Both the position numbers and the translations under genes were made by a program. Positions 1 through 13,500 of a stretch of DNA of 64,000 nucleotides are shown here, one piece after another. This DNA comes from Schistosoma mansoni. Its lineage: Eukaryota > Platyhelminthes > Trematoda > Strigeidida > Schistosomatidae. The stretch spans positions 744,001-808,000 of the forward strand of contig NW_017386008.1 of assembly GCF_000237925.1 (NCBI RefSeq), in the 5' to 3' direction. Numbering within the stretch: position 1 is the first letter of the stretch; every line of letters starts with the position of its first letter. The notes below the pieces were generated by a model that did no database searches, was not told the origin of the DNA, and worked only from the letters and a program-made list of their open reading frames with translations.

Positions 1-615
1 TATTCCTCCTTCTATACTTTGTATAATAACTAAACCAAACCAAATTAGAATAAAGTTTATTCCTTTAGGGGGTTTTAGTTCAAAAAAAAGAAGATGAATT
101 ACCTTGGCAGAATAATATACTACACCTTAAATCCTACACCTAATGGAACTTCTATCATTACCATGTGTATTAAAAAATGGAAAGCAATCATAATGGACTA
201 ATGTCAATATTCATGTCATACTTTAAAATCATAATGTTTTTTTCATAGTGGAGATCATGAGTCAATTGAAGCTACATCACCATGGAAGCACTGGACGACC
301 ATTTCGTCCTATTGTGGGACTCCTCGGTAGTGCATATCCACGATCCCGCCTCACGAGATTCAAACCCATGACCTACAAGTCTCGCGTCAGAGCACTTAAC
401 ATCTAGACCACTGAACTTGCCGGCATCCAACGGTATTAATGTCTAACTTCAACCAATCCATGAAGTTGAGCAACTATGAAAAATACTGAAATCTCCACAA
501 TTCCCCTTCTGATCATAATATTTACCGAGAATATTCTAGATGACAGATTATTTAATTGAAACAATATTGATAGATAAACTGATGAACACTGTTTCAGTAA
601 TACACAATGTCAAAT
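1..615. repeat. Left outer arm of an inverted duplication
   Basis: Matches the reverse complement of 9430-10135 with small differences, including a SINE-A copy. It lacks the SINE-B fragment found in the right arm. Confidence 0.88.
244..521 (-). mobile_element. SINE-A copy
   Basis: Antisense copy with tRNA-like head, decayed hammerhead and tail. It is the left-arm partner of the copy at 9628-9900. Confidence 0.85.
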
Positions 616-619
616 AATA

Positions 620-1640
620 AGACAACATTGCCGGATACTAGACCAAGTCAAACAGGAGAGTTGGGCATGAGGTCAATAATATCATCCCGTAGAAAACAAC
701 ATTGCTAAAAAGACGTTAACCAGAATAAACAAATGAAACCATTTAAACTCTGTCCTCTGAGTGGAAGGATTTTCGTTCAGAAGAATGCAATGGACAGTTT
801 GGATGTAACTAGATGATTTGAAATTTGCAGATGACCGAGCTCTTCTATGCCATATACACCAACAAATGAAGACAGCCAGTGTATCAGCAATCTTTGCATC
901 AGTAGGCCTCAATATAAACATGTGATACAACATGATTCTCGAATACAACACAGAGAAAACTAACCCAATCACACTTCATGGAGAAGTTCTGGAATAGGTG
1001 AAGACTTTCACGTACCTGAGTAACATCATCGATAAACAAGGAAGATTTGATGCGAACGTAAAGGCGAGGGTTAACAAACTAACAGCAGCATTCCTACAGT
1101 CAAACAACATATGGAACTCAAACCAACTCTCAACCAATATCCAACTCACAATCTTCAATACGAAAGCCAACACAGTTAATTCTACTGTATGGAGCTGAAT
1201 ATTGGAAAACTACCACAACCATCATCAAAATGGTTCAAGTATTTATATACAATTATCTACTCAAGATACTCCATATCCTTTGGTTGGATACCATCAGCGA
1301 TAGCCTACTGTGGGAGAGGACAAACCAGCTTTGATCTGAAGAGGAAATTAGGGAAAGGCGCTGGAAGTGGATAGGACATATATTACGGAAATCACCAAAC
1401 TGCATCATGAGGCAACAGTTAGTATGGAATCCTAGAGTATAACGGAAAATGAGTAAACCAAGCAACATATTGCATTGGAAATGGGAGGCAGACCTCAAAA
1501 GGATGAGAAGAGCAGCTAGATACAACTAGGAAGGAATACGTGGGACAGATTTGGATGGAGAATGCTGGTGAGCGCCTTATGCTCCTAAAGGAGGGATAAC
1601 AGACGTGAGCAAGTAAATATACCACACAGGTCGATTAGAA
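620..1640 (+). mobile_element. RTE-like LINE, 3' part, decayed
   Basis: Encodes NNIWNSNQLSTNIQLTIFNT and related C-terminal reverse-transcriptase text with many breaks; ends before an imperfect GTAA-type tail. Confidence 0.75.
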
Positions 1641-1834
1641 AGCTAGTATCTCAAGTTTCCAATACCTAAAACTAATGGGAACAGATATTTAATACTTTCT
1701 TATTCTTTATACATTGTCAAATTATTTTTCTTCATATTATGTGAAACAAGAGTATTTTCAAGTTATGAGTAATTTTCATCACAAGATTGACATCAGCTGG
1801 AGCACTATAGTCAATCAGCAAACACTGAATAGAC

Positions 1835-1955
1835 AGTTTTTTTCTTACCAGTATGAGGCTTGTCAACCGTACGCAACCATAACCACGCCGAGGTTTGAAC
1901 CCAAGATATTTAGTTACGGACTCAAGTCCTTAGCCCTTAAACCACTAAATTAACG
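1835..1955 (-). repeat. tRNA-like SINE head, unassigned
   Basis: On the minus strand, AGTGGTTTAAGGGCTAAGG and GGTTCAAACCTCGG stand about 40 bp apart like A and B boxes. No hammerhead core nearby. It may be another tRNA-derived family. Confidence 0.45.
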
Positions 1956-1981
1956 TTTAGGTGTTCACATGTTTACATTTA

Positions 1982-2512
1982 TAATGTTCTCTGCCCCCAA
2001 ATGTCCTGGTACGGCAGAAAGTGGGGAGAGTCAGCTCTCCCTCTCTAAACGCTCTCACATAGCTACACGTATATAGCATCTGTTAGGGAAGTCTTACTCT
2101 CACTGTCTTCTCGCACCACGGGTGTTGTTTACGAAATCGAGAGGACGAAAAACGAATGTCTGGTGCTTTAACCGGGTTGGTGGACACGGAAAGTCCACCA
2201 AAGGGAGTTGCAAAACCCTGATTTCAAACCGATGGTGCACATGGGCTTCAGTATCCTGAGGGAACAAATGGCGTATGAATCAGTCGTCGGTCACCAGCTG
2301 CCATGTGATTGCATCTCCCCACGATGCTCCACTGCCTTATGGATAAGACCTTTAGGTCTAAGGTTCGGGGTGTGGTCCCCTAAGAAAACCACCTGCTTCA
2401 GTTTGGGCACCTGGACAGTATCACAACCATCACACAAATCTCATTTGATTTGTGTGTCGCACATGTATACGGTTCCCCTTTGTACAAATATTTGTGTTCA
2501 AATAAATAGGTG
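1982..2512 (+). repeat. 530-bp interspersed repeat, copy 1
   Basis: Shared with 39463-39995 and 48918-49437. It ends TTCAAATAAATAG, as a retroelement 3' end might. Internal text GGGTGTTGTTTACG and AGACCTTTAGGTC is conserved in all three. Family not recognised. Confidence 0.8.
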
Positions 2513-2634
2513 ACGTCCCTGACTAATGTCAGATCATGAAGAACAACTGCCAATCAATTCAACAAATCACCACAACATCCTCGGAATAAATATCCTTTGA
2601 ATAATTCAACATCTGATTCTTGTTATTTTCTTAC

Positions 2635-2816
2635 TTTGACGATGGTGAAGTTTGTATTAATTCATTGAATCCAATTGATATTGGCTTTCCTTGTAAACTT
2701 TGTATGAAAGAAATTGAAGATAATTCATTGATAGAAGATCCATTAATCAGTACTGGTTTACCTAATCCATTTAATAAATAGATTATTCGAGCTAAGATGT
2801 CAGATGAGATAGATTC
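2635..2816 (-). CDS. HDAC10-like exon n: degenerate GGY region
   Basis: 182 bp, phase 0 in after tttttcttatttag and phase 2 out (AA|gtaaga). It encodes [20 protein letters not shown], then [20 protein letters not shown], aligning with [25 protein letters not shown]...LLGDP. The catalytic Tyr is absent. Further exons would lie below 2635, but I could not identify one. Confidence 0.83.
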
Positions 2817-5800
2817 CTAAATAAGAAAAACAAAAGAAGATTATCATTAGTATGGGAGGGTTTATGTTACAAACAGACCTTAAATAGACAATCAATGGTA
2901 ACCAGAAACGATTGTATGGCTATATCTTTCCAGTATGAGATTTCTTAATCAGATAATGAACCCAGGACTTGTTAGGTTTCGTATCCGGTGCTTACCCTTC
3001 AGACTACTGACCTTGTATTGTATGGTTTACATTTCCAACTTCAACCAAATTCATGATGTTTCTCAATCATTCTCTAATGTCTTGCTTACTTACTTACTTA
3101 CGCTTTTTACCTCCAGTTGAGCATAGGCCGCCGACCAGCATTCTCCAACCCACTCTGTCCTGAGTCTTCCTTCCTAGTTCTATCCAATTGTTGTTCTTTC
3201 TTATCATATTTGTTTCCATTTCTCGGCGTAATTTTTTCTTTGGTTTTCCTCTTCTCCTTTGGCCTTCAGGATTCCATGTGAGGGCTTGTCTTGTGACGCA
3301 GTTGGGTGACTTCCTAAATGTGTGTCCCATCCACTTCCAGAGCTTCTTCCTGATTTCTTCTTCCACTGGAATCTGGTTTGTTCTCTCCCACAGTAGGTTG
3401 TTGGTGATAGTGTCTAGCCAACTGATTCGAAGTATTTTGCGTAGACAACTATTGGTAAACACTTGTATCTTCTGGATGATGGCTTTCGTAGTTCTCCAAG
3501 TTTTCACCCCATACAGTGGAACTGCCTTGTCATTTGTATCGAAAATTCTGACTTTCGTGTTGGTTGACAGTTGTTTTGAGTTCCAGATGTTCCTGTTGTT
3601 GCTTTTGCGATCCATGCCTTCACATCTGCATCAGATCCACCGTGTTCATCAATGATGCTCCACCTGGAACCCGTCTAGGGGCTACTACCGTTCCCAAACC
3701 CAGATAAAAGAGGAGGGCTGAGCATGGGGTTAGCGACCTCATCCCGTAGAAAACTAACTCGCCAAGAAAATAATTCAAACTAGACTACAATCAGGAAACT
3801 TTAATTCACTTAATAACCCTGACTGTTTTTATATGAGTGTAAGTGTGTACCCGCTACCTTCAATGCGTGTCATTTTTACTTCACTCACTGATATTTGCTC
3901 ATGTGCTTATAGCTTTCTGACTTACGCCATTAGTTAATAAAACTGTGGTTGTCACTTCTCTTTGCCTTCTGATTTTATATACACCGTTAAGATTTGTACT
4001 TATAACGGCTAATCGAGGTGAATAATTAAGGAAGCACGACCACTAAAAACTTAGAGATATGTTTATTTTCAGAAGGGGTTTTGCAGAGATTTCAGTATTT
4101 TCATAGTTGAAAGCGTAAGTCAATTAAAGCTAGACCATCAAGGAAAATCTGGAAGCACTGGACGGCCGTTTCGCCATATCGTGGGACTCCTCAGCAATGC
4201 ATATCCATGATTCCGCCTCACGAGATTCAAACCCAGGACCTACAAATCTCGCGCGTGAGCGCCTGACCTATAGACCACTGAGCCGGCATTCAATGGTGTT
4301 AATGTCTAACTTCAACCAATCCACGAAGTTGAGCAGCCATTCACCAATTGTCTTCAGTGACTTGATATCTCTACAACAGATTTGTCTGAACTCCACTGGT
4401 CACTGCTTCTCGCTAAAACTCCATGAAATATCTCTTGAAGTCATTCACTAGTGAGCATAAGATTATTATAATCAGAAGGGGGGAGAGTTAGTGGAGATTT
4501 CAACACTTTCATAGTTAAAATCATGAGTCAATTAAAGCTAGATCACTATCAATAGGATGAAACGGCCCTCCAATGCTTCCAGGTTTTCTTTGGTGATCTA
4601 GCTTCAATTAAACAATTAGAACTTACATTTTTCATTTGATAATTAGATCCATTCCATAAATAAATAAGATCTGGTTCATATTCATAAATGATTGGTAAAA
4701 ATATATAATATAATATAAATAATAGATCAATCATCATTGTATCATGATCATCATCATTCATGATTTGTGATCGTAATTTCTGATCTGTACAATCGATTGC
4801 TTCATCATTGATGTTGTCAGTTGGAAGAGGAATCTTAAGCCAAACTATATTATCTATCTTATTTTGATGATTAGATTCAGGATCATAAGTATGATATAGG
4901 TCTTTAGCACGTAATTGATTCGGTTCGGTTAATAATTGACTTGCCAATTTACCATAATAAATTGAACAATAAACTAAACTGTAAGTTAAAAAAAAATTAA
5001 AAAAAAATTGGTAAGTTAGATCGATTTTAAAACATTTGGAATCTTTCCACTTAGCTACTGAGTCTTCATAGCCACTTGCTTATGCAATAGGTTGAAGTTT
5101 GAATTCACTTAGTATTGTTTGTTTGAATCTTCCCATTGATGTGTTAGGACTGCAACTGGTCATTCTCTTATTGACATATGTGCATCCTGTACGAACTATC
5201 TCGATATTCCCTGAAGTCGCAAGCTTTATAAGCAAAGATGGATAGTGGCTAGCAGTGGAATCCAGGACACGGGTTTATTCTTATTTGGGACTCGTCAGCT
5301 GGATGTACCTGCACCGCAGAGTTGGTGATCACTAGCAGACTCAAATCTAGTACAGCTCTCTTCAAACACCATCATGTTATCCATTTAGCTACTGAGTTCT
5401 GATATCCACTTGATGGTGCAATGGGGCAACTATTAGGAATTTTTTAGTGTAGGATACTAGACAAGAATTTCTGTCTATTTTTGTAACATTTCAACAGTTC
5501 TTAACCTTAATCCCACTAGTAAACGAATCGAAGATCGAGGAGAGAAATTCATCAATGTGAACTAGTAAGGAGTTTTTGATGTAGGTTTGTTCTCTGAGCT
5601 GGATGGACTTCTACCCGAAGTTTGTGCTAATGATGTCGTTCAGAAGAATGATGAAAGCTCCACGACCAAACCATCCAGCTCAGAGAACAAACTTACATCA
5701 AAATCAAACACCTGAGCTACAAATCTTCTCAACTAGTAAGCAGTCTCTAACTTGAATGAGTTAAATGTCTTTATATGTTTTTTTTTGGCATTACATTTCC

Positions 5801-7545
5801 CCCCCCCCTATTATTAATCAATAATCAATAAAGGTATAATATGATTGAACTTACCAACCTATCTAGGATCAAAATTGGAAATGTGCGGGGGTATTAAGAA
5901 AATCAATAATCAAAGAATAATGGCAAAGTTATAATTTTCATAGTTGAAACCATGGGTCAGTTGAATCTAGATCACCATGGAAGACCTGGAAGCACTGGAG
6001 AGTAGTTTCGCTCTATTATGGGTCTCCTCAGCAGTGCGCATCCCCGATCCCGCACTTGCGAGATTCAAACCCAAGGCCTACTAGACTCGAGCCGAAGCCC
6101 TTAACCAACAGACCACTGATTCGGCAGGCATCCAACGGTGTTATAATTATCAATATTATTCATTAAAGCAAAACAGATAAGCATATAAACTTTTAATAAT
6201 CACTCGTTAACCAACGTTGCATTTAAATATAGTTTTGAAGATTAGCAAATATCAGAATTGAAACTGGATTATGAATACCTCGATATTTAAGAGGAAATTA
6301 TGGGATACAATGAACAGCTTGCAATCAATTAGAAGATTTGGATTCAACAGATGATATAACACACTCCAGATCATACACATCAACAAATTCAAATGAAGAT
6401 AACTAGTATAGCAACAGTCTATGTATCAATGAAAATATCAACATACACAGAGGGAAAACCAACATCCTCGAATACAACACAGTGAACACCAAACCAATCA
6501 CACTTGATGGACAAACTCTAGAGGATGTGGAATTCTTCATTCACCTGANNNNNNNNNNNNNNNNNNNNNNNNNNNNNNNNNNNNNNNNNNNNNNNNNNNN
6601 NNNNNNNNNNNNNNNNNNNNNNNNNNNNNNNNNNNNNNNNNNNNNNNNNNNNNNNNNNNNNNNNNNNNNNNNNNNNNNNNNNNNNNNNNNNNNNNNNNNN
6701 NNNNNNNNNNNNNNNNNNNNNNNNNNNNNNNNNNNNNNNNNNNNNNNNACGATGAAGATGTAAAGGTGAGGATTGACAAAGAAAGGACACCATTTCCACA
6801 ATCGAACAACATATGGAACTCAAAACAAACCTCAATCAACATCAAACTCACAATATTCAATACGAACATCAATTATTATTATTATTATTATTAATTATAC
6901 TATATGGAGATGAATCTTGGAGAACTAACACAATCATCATCAAAATGGTACAATTATTTATAAACAATTATCTACTCAAGATATCCAATGTTCGTTGACT
7001 GAATACCATCAGAATGAGACTATTGTAGAAGAGAAGAGATCAGCTTGCAGTTGAAGAATAAATTAGGAAGAGAAATAGGAAGTGGATAGGACATACTTCG
7101 AGGAAATCACAAGAAAATTGCATTACGAAGCAAGCGCTTAACTGGAATCGTGGAAAGAAACGGAAAATCGGAAGACTGAAGAACACACTGAGTGGAGAAT
7201 TGGAATTAGACATGAAAGTGATGCATAGAAAGTGGAAATAATTGGAAAGGATTTCTTAGGACAAAGTTGGATGGAGAGTGTTGGTGAACTGTGTATGCTC
7301 CTTGAGGATGAGTAACAGGTGTTAGTAAGTAAGTACCAGAATTATCATTATGAATATGTAGTCATATAATAATAAAAATTAATTAAGAAAATCCAGTGGA
7401 TATCTTGTAGTTCAAGGAAGTTTGAATAAAACGCTCTAGTTGAAAGGATTGTCCAGGACAGGGTTGAATAAAGAATACTACTGTGCGGCTCATGCTCCTC
7501 CACGAGGGGTAACAGGCCGAAGTAAGTAAGTAAGTAAGTAAGTAC

Positions 7546-7576
<31 letters not shown>

Positions 7577-10500
7577 GGTAAGTAAGTAAGTAAGTAAGTA
7601 AGGAAGGAAGGAAGGAAGATTACATCATTAATCTTTATTCATTCAAATTATATATTCAATTATGTAATTGTTTATAAAGGAAAAACAAAACATGATTATT
7701 CAATCTAATTTAATGTTTACATAAATTGTTTACAATTTTTAGATGAATCAATGTTAACAACTTAATTAGATTAATTATTATTATGATGATGATTGTTACC
7801 ATGGTGATTAGAGAGTGCGCTTTAATTAGATTTGAATATATTTAAACAAAACATTCATTTTATTCAATTAAAATATACAAAATTTTTTAATAACTTAAAA
7901 TGTTAATTTCCCGCCCCCTCCCCCCCACCCCCAAAAAAATTTGAATATTGAACAAAAACGAAATAGAATTTTGATTTTTTTTTTAAAAGAAGAAAGTTAA
8001 TTCATTATGAAAAACTTGTAAGTACTGGATGATTATTTCGTCTTAGTATGGAACTACTGAACAGTGTGCAGACACGATCCCGCTCACGGGATTCGAACCC
8101 AAGTACTTTAGTCTGATGTGCGAACTGTTAACCTCTAGACTACTCAGCTGACCGGCATCCAACGGTGTTAATGTCTAACTTCAACCAATCCATGAAATTG
8201 AGCAACCATCCATCATTGTCCTCAGTGAGTTACTATCTCACAATAGACCAAATTGAACTCCACTAGTCATGGCTTCTCACTAGAACTTCATGAAATACTT
8301 CTTGAAGTCAGTCACTAGTGAGCATAAGACGATTATCATCAGAGAGGGGTTTTGTATATATTGTGGTAACTTAATGGTTGAAGTCATGTGCCAATTAAAG
8401 CAAGAACACCATGAAAAACCTGGAAGTACTGGATGATTATTTCATCCTAGAATGGGGCTACTCAGTAGTGCGAATCCATGATCCCGCTCACGGAATTCGA
8501 ACCCAGGATACTCTTCATCCAACTATGTCCTACGAAATCCTTTCCAATTATTTCCACTTTCTATGCATCACTTTCATGTCTAATTCCAATTCTCCACTCA
8601 GTGTGTTCTTCAGTCTTCCGATTTTCCGTTTCTTTCCACGATTCCAGTTAAGCGCTTGCTTCGTAATGCAATTTTCTTGTGATTTCCTCGAAGTATGTCC
8701 TATCCACTTCCTATTTCTCTTCCTAATTTATTCTTCAACTGCAAGCTGATCTCTTCTCTTCTACAATAGTCTCATTCTGATGGTATTCAGTCAACGAACA
8801 TTGGATATCTTGAGTAGATAATTGTTTATAAATAATTGTACCATTTTGATGATGATTGTGTTAGTTCTCCAAGATTCATCTCCATATAGTATAATTAATA
8901 ATAATAATAATAATTGATGTTCGTATTGAATATTGTGAGTTTGATGTTGATTGAGGTTTGTTTTGAGTTCCATATGTTGTTCGATTGTGGAAATGGTGTC
9001 CTTTCTTTGTCAATCCTCACCTTTACATCTTCATCGTATCCTCCTTATTTATTGATGATGCTACTGTTCAGGTGAATGAAAGATTCCACATCCTCTAGAG
9101 TTTGTCCATCAAGTGTGATTGGTTTGGTGTTCACTGTGTTGTATTCGAGGATGTTGGTTTTCCCTCTGTGTATGTTGATATTTTCATTGATACATAGACT
9201 GTTGCTATACTAGTTATCTTCATTTGAATTTGTTGATGTGTATGATCTGGAGTGTGTTATATCATCTGTTGAATCCAAATCTTCTAATTGATTGCAAGCT
9301 GTTCATTGTATCCCATAATTTCCTCTTAAATATCGAGGTATTCATAATCCAGTTGACTATCAAATAATCTTAAGATGACCTTATATAACCATCTTGCTTT
9401 TAATGTTACTAAAACGATTAAATAGCTTTCAAACACAGTGATTTATGGATCATACTTGAAATTGTATATTACTGAAATAATGTAAACAAAGATGGATAGT
9501 GGCTAGCAGTAGAATTCAGTACGCGTTACGTCCTATTTGGGACTGAAATAATGTTCATCAGTTTTTCTATCAATATTGTTTCAATTAAATAATCTGTCAT
9601 CTAGAATATTCTCAGTAAATATTATGATCAGAAGGGGAATTGTGGAGATTTCAGTATTTTTCATAGTTGCTCAACTTCATGGATTGGTTGAAGTTAGACA
9701 TTAATACCGTTGGATGCCGGCAAGTTCAGTGGTCTAGATGTTAAGTGCTCTGACGCGAGACTTGTAGGTCATGGGTTTGAATCTCGTGAGGCGGGATCGT
9801 GGATATGCACTACCGAGGAGTCCCACAATAGGACGAAATGGTCGTCCAGTGCTTCCATGGTGATGTAGCTTCAATTGACTCATGATCTCAACTATGAAAA
9901 AAACACTATGATTTTAAAGTATGACATGAATATTGACATTAGTCCATTATGATTGCTTTCCATTTTTAAATACAACATGGTAATGATAGAGGTACATTAA
10001 GTGTAGAATTAAGGTGTAGTATAATATCTGACAAGTTAATCATCCTCTTTTTTCTGAACTAAAACCCCCTAAGGAATTAACTTTTATTCTATTTGGTTTT
10101 GTTTAGTTATTATACAAAGTATAGAAGGAGGAATAAATCAAACTTGATAATTTAGGCATATCAAAGTAATATCAGAAGAGGGGGGGGTTGTAGATATTAT
10201 AGTAATTTTAATAGTTAAGGTCATGAATCAATTGAAGCTGGATCACCATGGAAAACCTGGAAGCATTGAACGGTCGTTTCGTCTTCTTGTGGTACTCCTC
10301 AGCAGTGCTCATCCATGATCCCGCCTCACGAGATTCGAACTCAGGACCTGTCAGTATCACGTGCGAGAGCTCAACCACTAGACCACTGAGGTAACCGGCA
10401 TCCAACCGTGTAAACACAATAATTCTATGGTCATCTAATAAATAAGTGTATGTATTAACTAATCATGATGATTTCTTTTATTATTTAGTATCCCTCTATT

Positions 10501-13500
10501 TAGTCATCATCTCATGGATTAATCAACCTTGCCCATAATTCCCATGTGACAAAAATTTATGTTTATCATTGATGCAAATCATTTAGGGAGTGAGCTTCAA
10601 ACTACTATCATTTCATAATTTGGACAACCGTTTATTTTTTTCTTTTCAGAAACGCCTTATGTAAACAATAATCTTCTTTATAAGCAAAGATGGATAGTGG
10701 CTAGCAGTGGAATCCAGTTTGACGCGCATTTCGTCCTATTTGAGACTCGTCAGCTGGATGAACCTGCATCTCACAGTTAATATTCACTCTGGGACTCGGA
10801 CCCAGTACCTTTCGCTTCAAACGCCATCACGTTATCCACTCAGCTACTGAGTCCTGATAGGCATTTGCTTGTGCAGTGGGATGAAGTTTGAATTCACTTA
10901 GTATTATTTGTTTGTATCTTTCCATTGATGTTTAGGACTGCAACTGGTGAACATGATCTCTGAAATGCAGGTACATCCGGGTGACGAGTCCCAAATAGGA
11001 CGAAATGCGCGTCAAACTGGATTCCACTGCTAGCCACTATCCATCTCTGCTTACTATACAATATTCATTATTCAATAATATGAGGATTAGTATTTTTGTT
11101 GTCGTTGTTTCTAGTATTCAGAGCTGAATATAATCGCTAACTGTTGGGAAATAGGTCCACGAACAGATCTCTCGATACGGTCTATATATTTACACTTGAC
11201 ACGGATTTTTCCATAGAGACTACAAATTGAATCTATGATACAAATTTCATCTAATTATAAACTCATTCTTAAGATCTAAATTTCAGTACTAAGCTGATGA
11301 GATGAAAGTATTTAAATCATTTTCAGTTGAGATCATGAATTGATTGATGTTAGACCACCATTGAAAACCTGGAAGCACTGAATAGCCGTTTCATCATAGT
11401 ATGAGACTCCTCAACAGTGAGCATCCATGTTTCTTCTCTTGGGATTCGGACCCAGAACCTTTTGTTTTGCATACGAATGCTTAACCTCTAGATCACTAAG
11501 TTGGCTGGAATCTAACGATGTTAATGTTTAGTCAGTCATTCAGTCAGTCAATCAGTTACAACGTAGGACCAGGCACACATATACATCTATCCTAATTGCC
11601 ATACAAATGATCTCCGTCAAATCGGTATAGATACATAAATGTATCTATTAGTTAGGCTTTCTACATATTCATTTGTTACCAATTTACCGGTTTTACATAT
11701 CGTCATCTATAACATACTGAACTGATGAAGTCAAAAGAAACAAACAATTGTTGGTATATATATACACATATGTATAGTGGATATAGTATAAATAGATAGG
11801 TAAACATGTACACATACAAACACATACACACATACATACATAATGTAATTTGAAAATCCTTCAGTATTACAATGGTAAATTATAGATTCAATCTACCAGT
11901 TTAGTTAAACAAATAATAATGTGATTATATATAGTTGAAATCATGAGTCATTTGAAGCTAGACCATTATGGAAAACCTGGAAGCATTGGACGGCCGTTTC
12001 GTCCTATTATGGAACTCCCCAGTGGCAGCGCACATCCACGATCCTGCAGTCGCGAGCGAGATTCGAACCCAGGATTTTCTGATCTATATACTAGAGATAT
12101 TGAGAATGTTTCAAGATTATTCTCATTGAAAAATGGTTCCAACTCAAGAACCATAGAAAACTTGAAGGTAGACATTAGAAACCTGTTTACCCATAAGTAT
12201 ATATTTGATAGATATAAAGCCGATATCTAACATTGTATATTCCTAACTTCATCGATCAACAGATTGTTCAACTATACTGTTATACAAATCAGCTTATAGT
12301 AATTTTCATCAAAATAAGCCTACTTAAAGTTTATCAATTTAATCTGCTAAATGATCAAAGGCATTATGCTTAGAATGAACACTTTAATGTTATTTAGTTC
12401 GAACCCAGGGCCTATCGGTCTCGCGCGTCAGCGGGATCGTGGGTGAGCACTGTTGAAGAGTTCAGTACTAGAACGAAACGACCGTTCAGTACTTTCACAT
12501 TTTCCATAATGGTCTAGCTTCAGTTGAATTAAGGCAATATCGAGGCAATACGCACAGTATATACATATGCCAATAAGAGATTGATCAATTACAGTCCTAA
12601 ACATCAATGGAAAGATTCAACCAAACAATATCAAGTGAATTCAAAAATACTGAATATTAAATTACGCAAAAGAATAAACCAAAATACATAGCATTCTAAG
12701 AAAAGATGGATAGTGGATAGCAGTGGAATCCAGGACACACGTTTCGTCCTATTTGGTAATCATCAGCTCAACTTATCTGCACCTCAGAGTTTGGTATTCA
12801 CTCTAGGACTCAGACCCAACGCCGTTTGCTCGAAACACCATCGCGTTATCGCCGTAGGTACTGAGTCCTGATAGCCATTTGCTTGTGTTATACTTAGCTA
12901 TTAAAACGCGAACAAATCTCTCCGAAAAAAAGACTAATGTAGTTGTAACTTGACAACTCATGTTTAAATTAATGAAATACGTTAATCTTTAATGTTTTAA
13001 TCTATGTCGTAAATCAAGAATACTGTTTTCTTTTCAAGTTATAACAACAATACGACTATCTAATATAAATAAAACTTAGTGACTCTGTGGCAAAGGCCAA
13101 AGAACACATTACGCCGGGAGATTGAAGCGGATATGAAAAGGATGAATAACAAGTGGAAAGAACTGGAAAGGAAGGCTAAGGACAGAGTTGGATGAAGAAT
13201 GTTGGTTAGCGGCCTGTGCTCCTCGACCAGGGGTAACAGGTGTAAGTTAGTGACTCTGTAATATTTACGATATATTTTTTAAACTACTTATAAGTAGGAT
13301 GATGATATAATCAAATATTACTTGGGCCCAGTCGTGTTTATTAACAGGAGGGAGATCAATAGACAGAATTAATGTAGAAAACAAATTACTTGAATTATTT
13401 AACTTTCTGCTGTCTAACATCCCGAAATTCTCTATCAATTAGGTTCTTGCTTACAAAACAATTCAGTCAATTCTAATTTGAAGATAACTATCGTCACAGA

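Larger units (their letters stand above)
9430..10135. repeat. Right outer arm of the inverted duplication
   Basis: Reverse complement of 1-615. The spacing to the inner LINE arm is about 80 bp here versus 5.6 kb on the left. Confidence 0.88.

Noticed and set aside
2612-2781. Plus-strand frame ending ...LPNPFNK with two CxxC-like pairs
   Set aside because: It is the reverse shadow of the minus-strand exon 2635-2816, which has correct splice sites, phase and homology.
6482-6872. Frames reading through the N gap
   Set aside because: The translated X run is the gap itself; the flanking text is LINE.
7527-7612. GTAA repeats as a telomere-like or regulatory array
   Set aside because: The same tetranucleotide ends most LINE copies here, so it is a retroposon tail.
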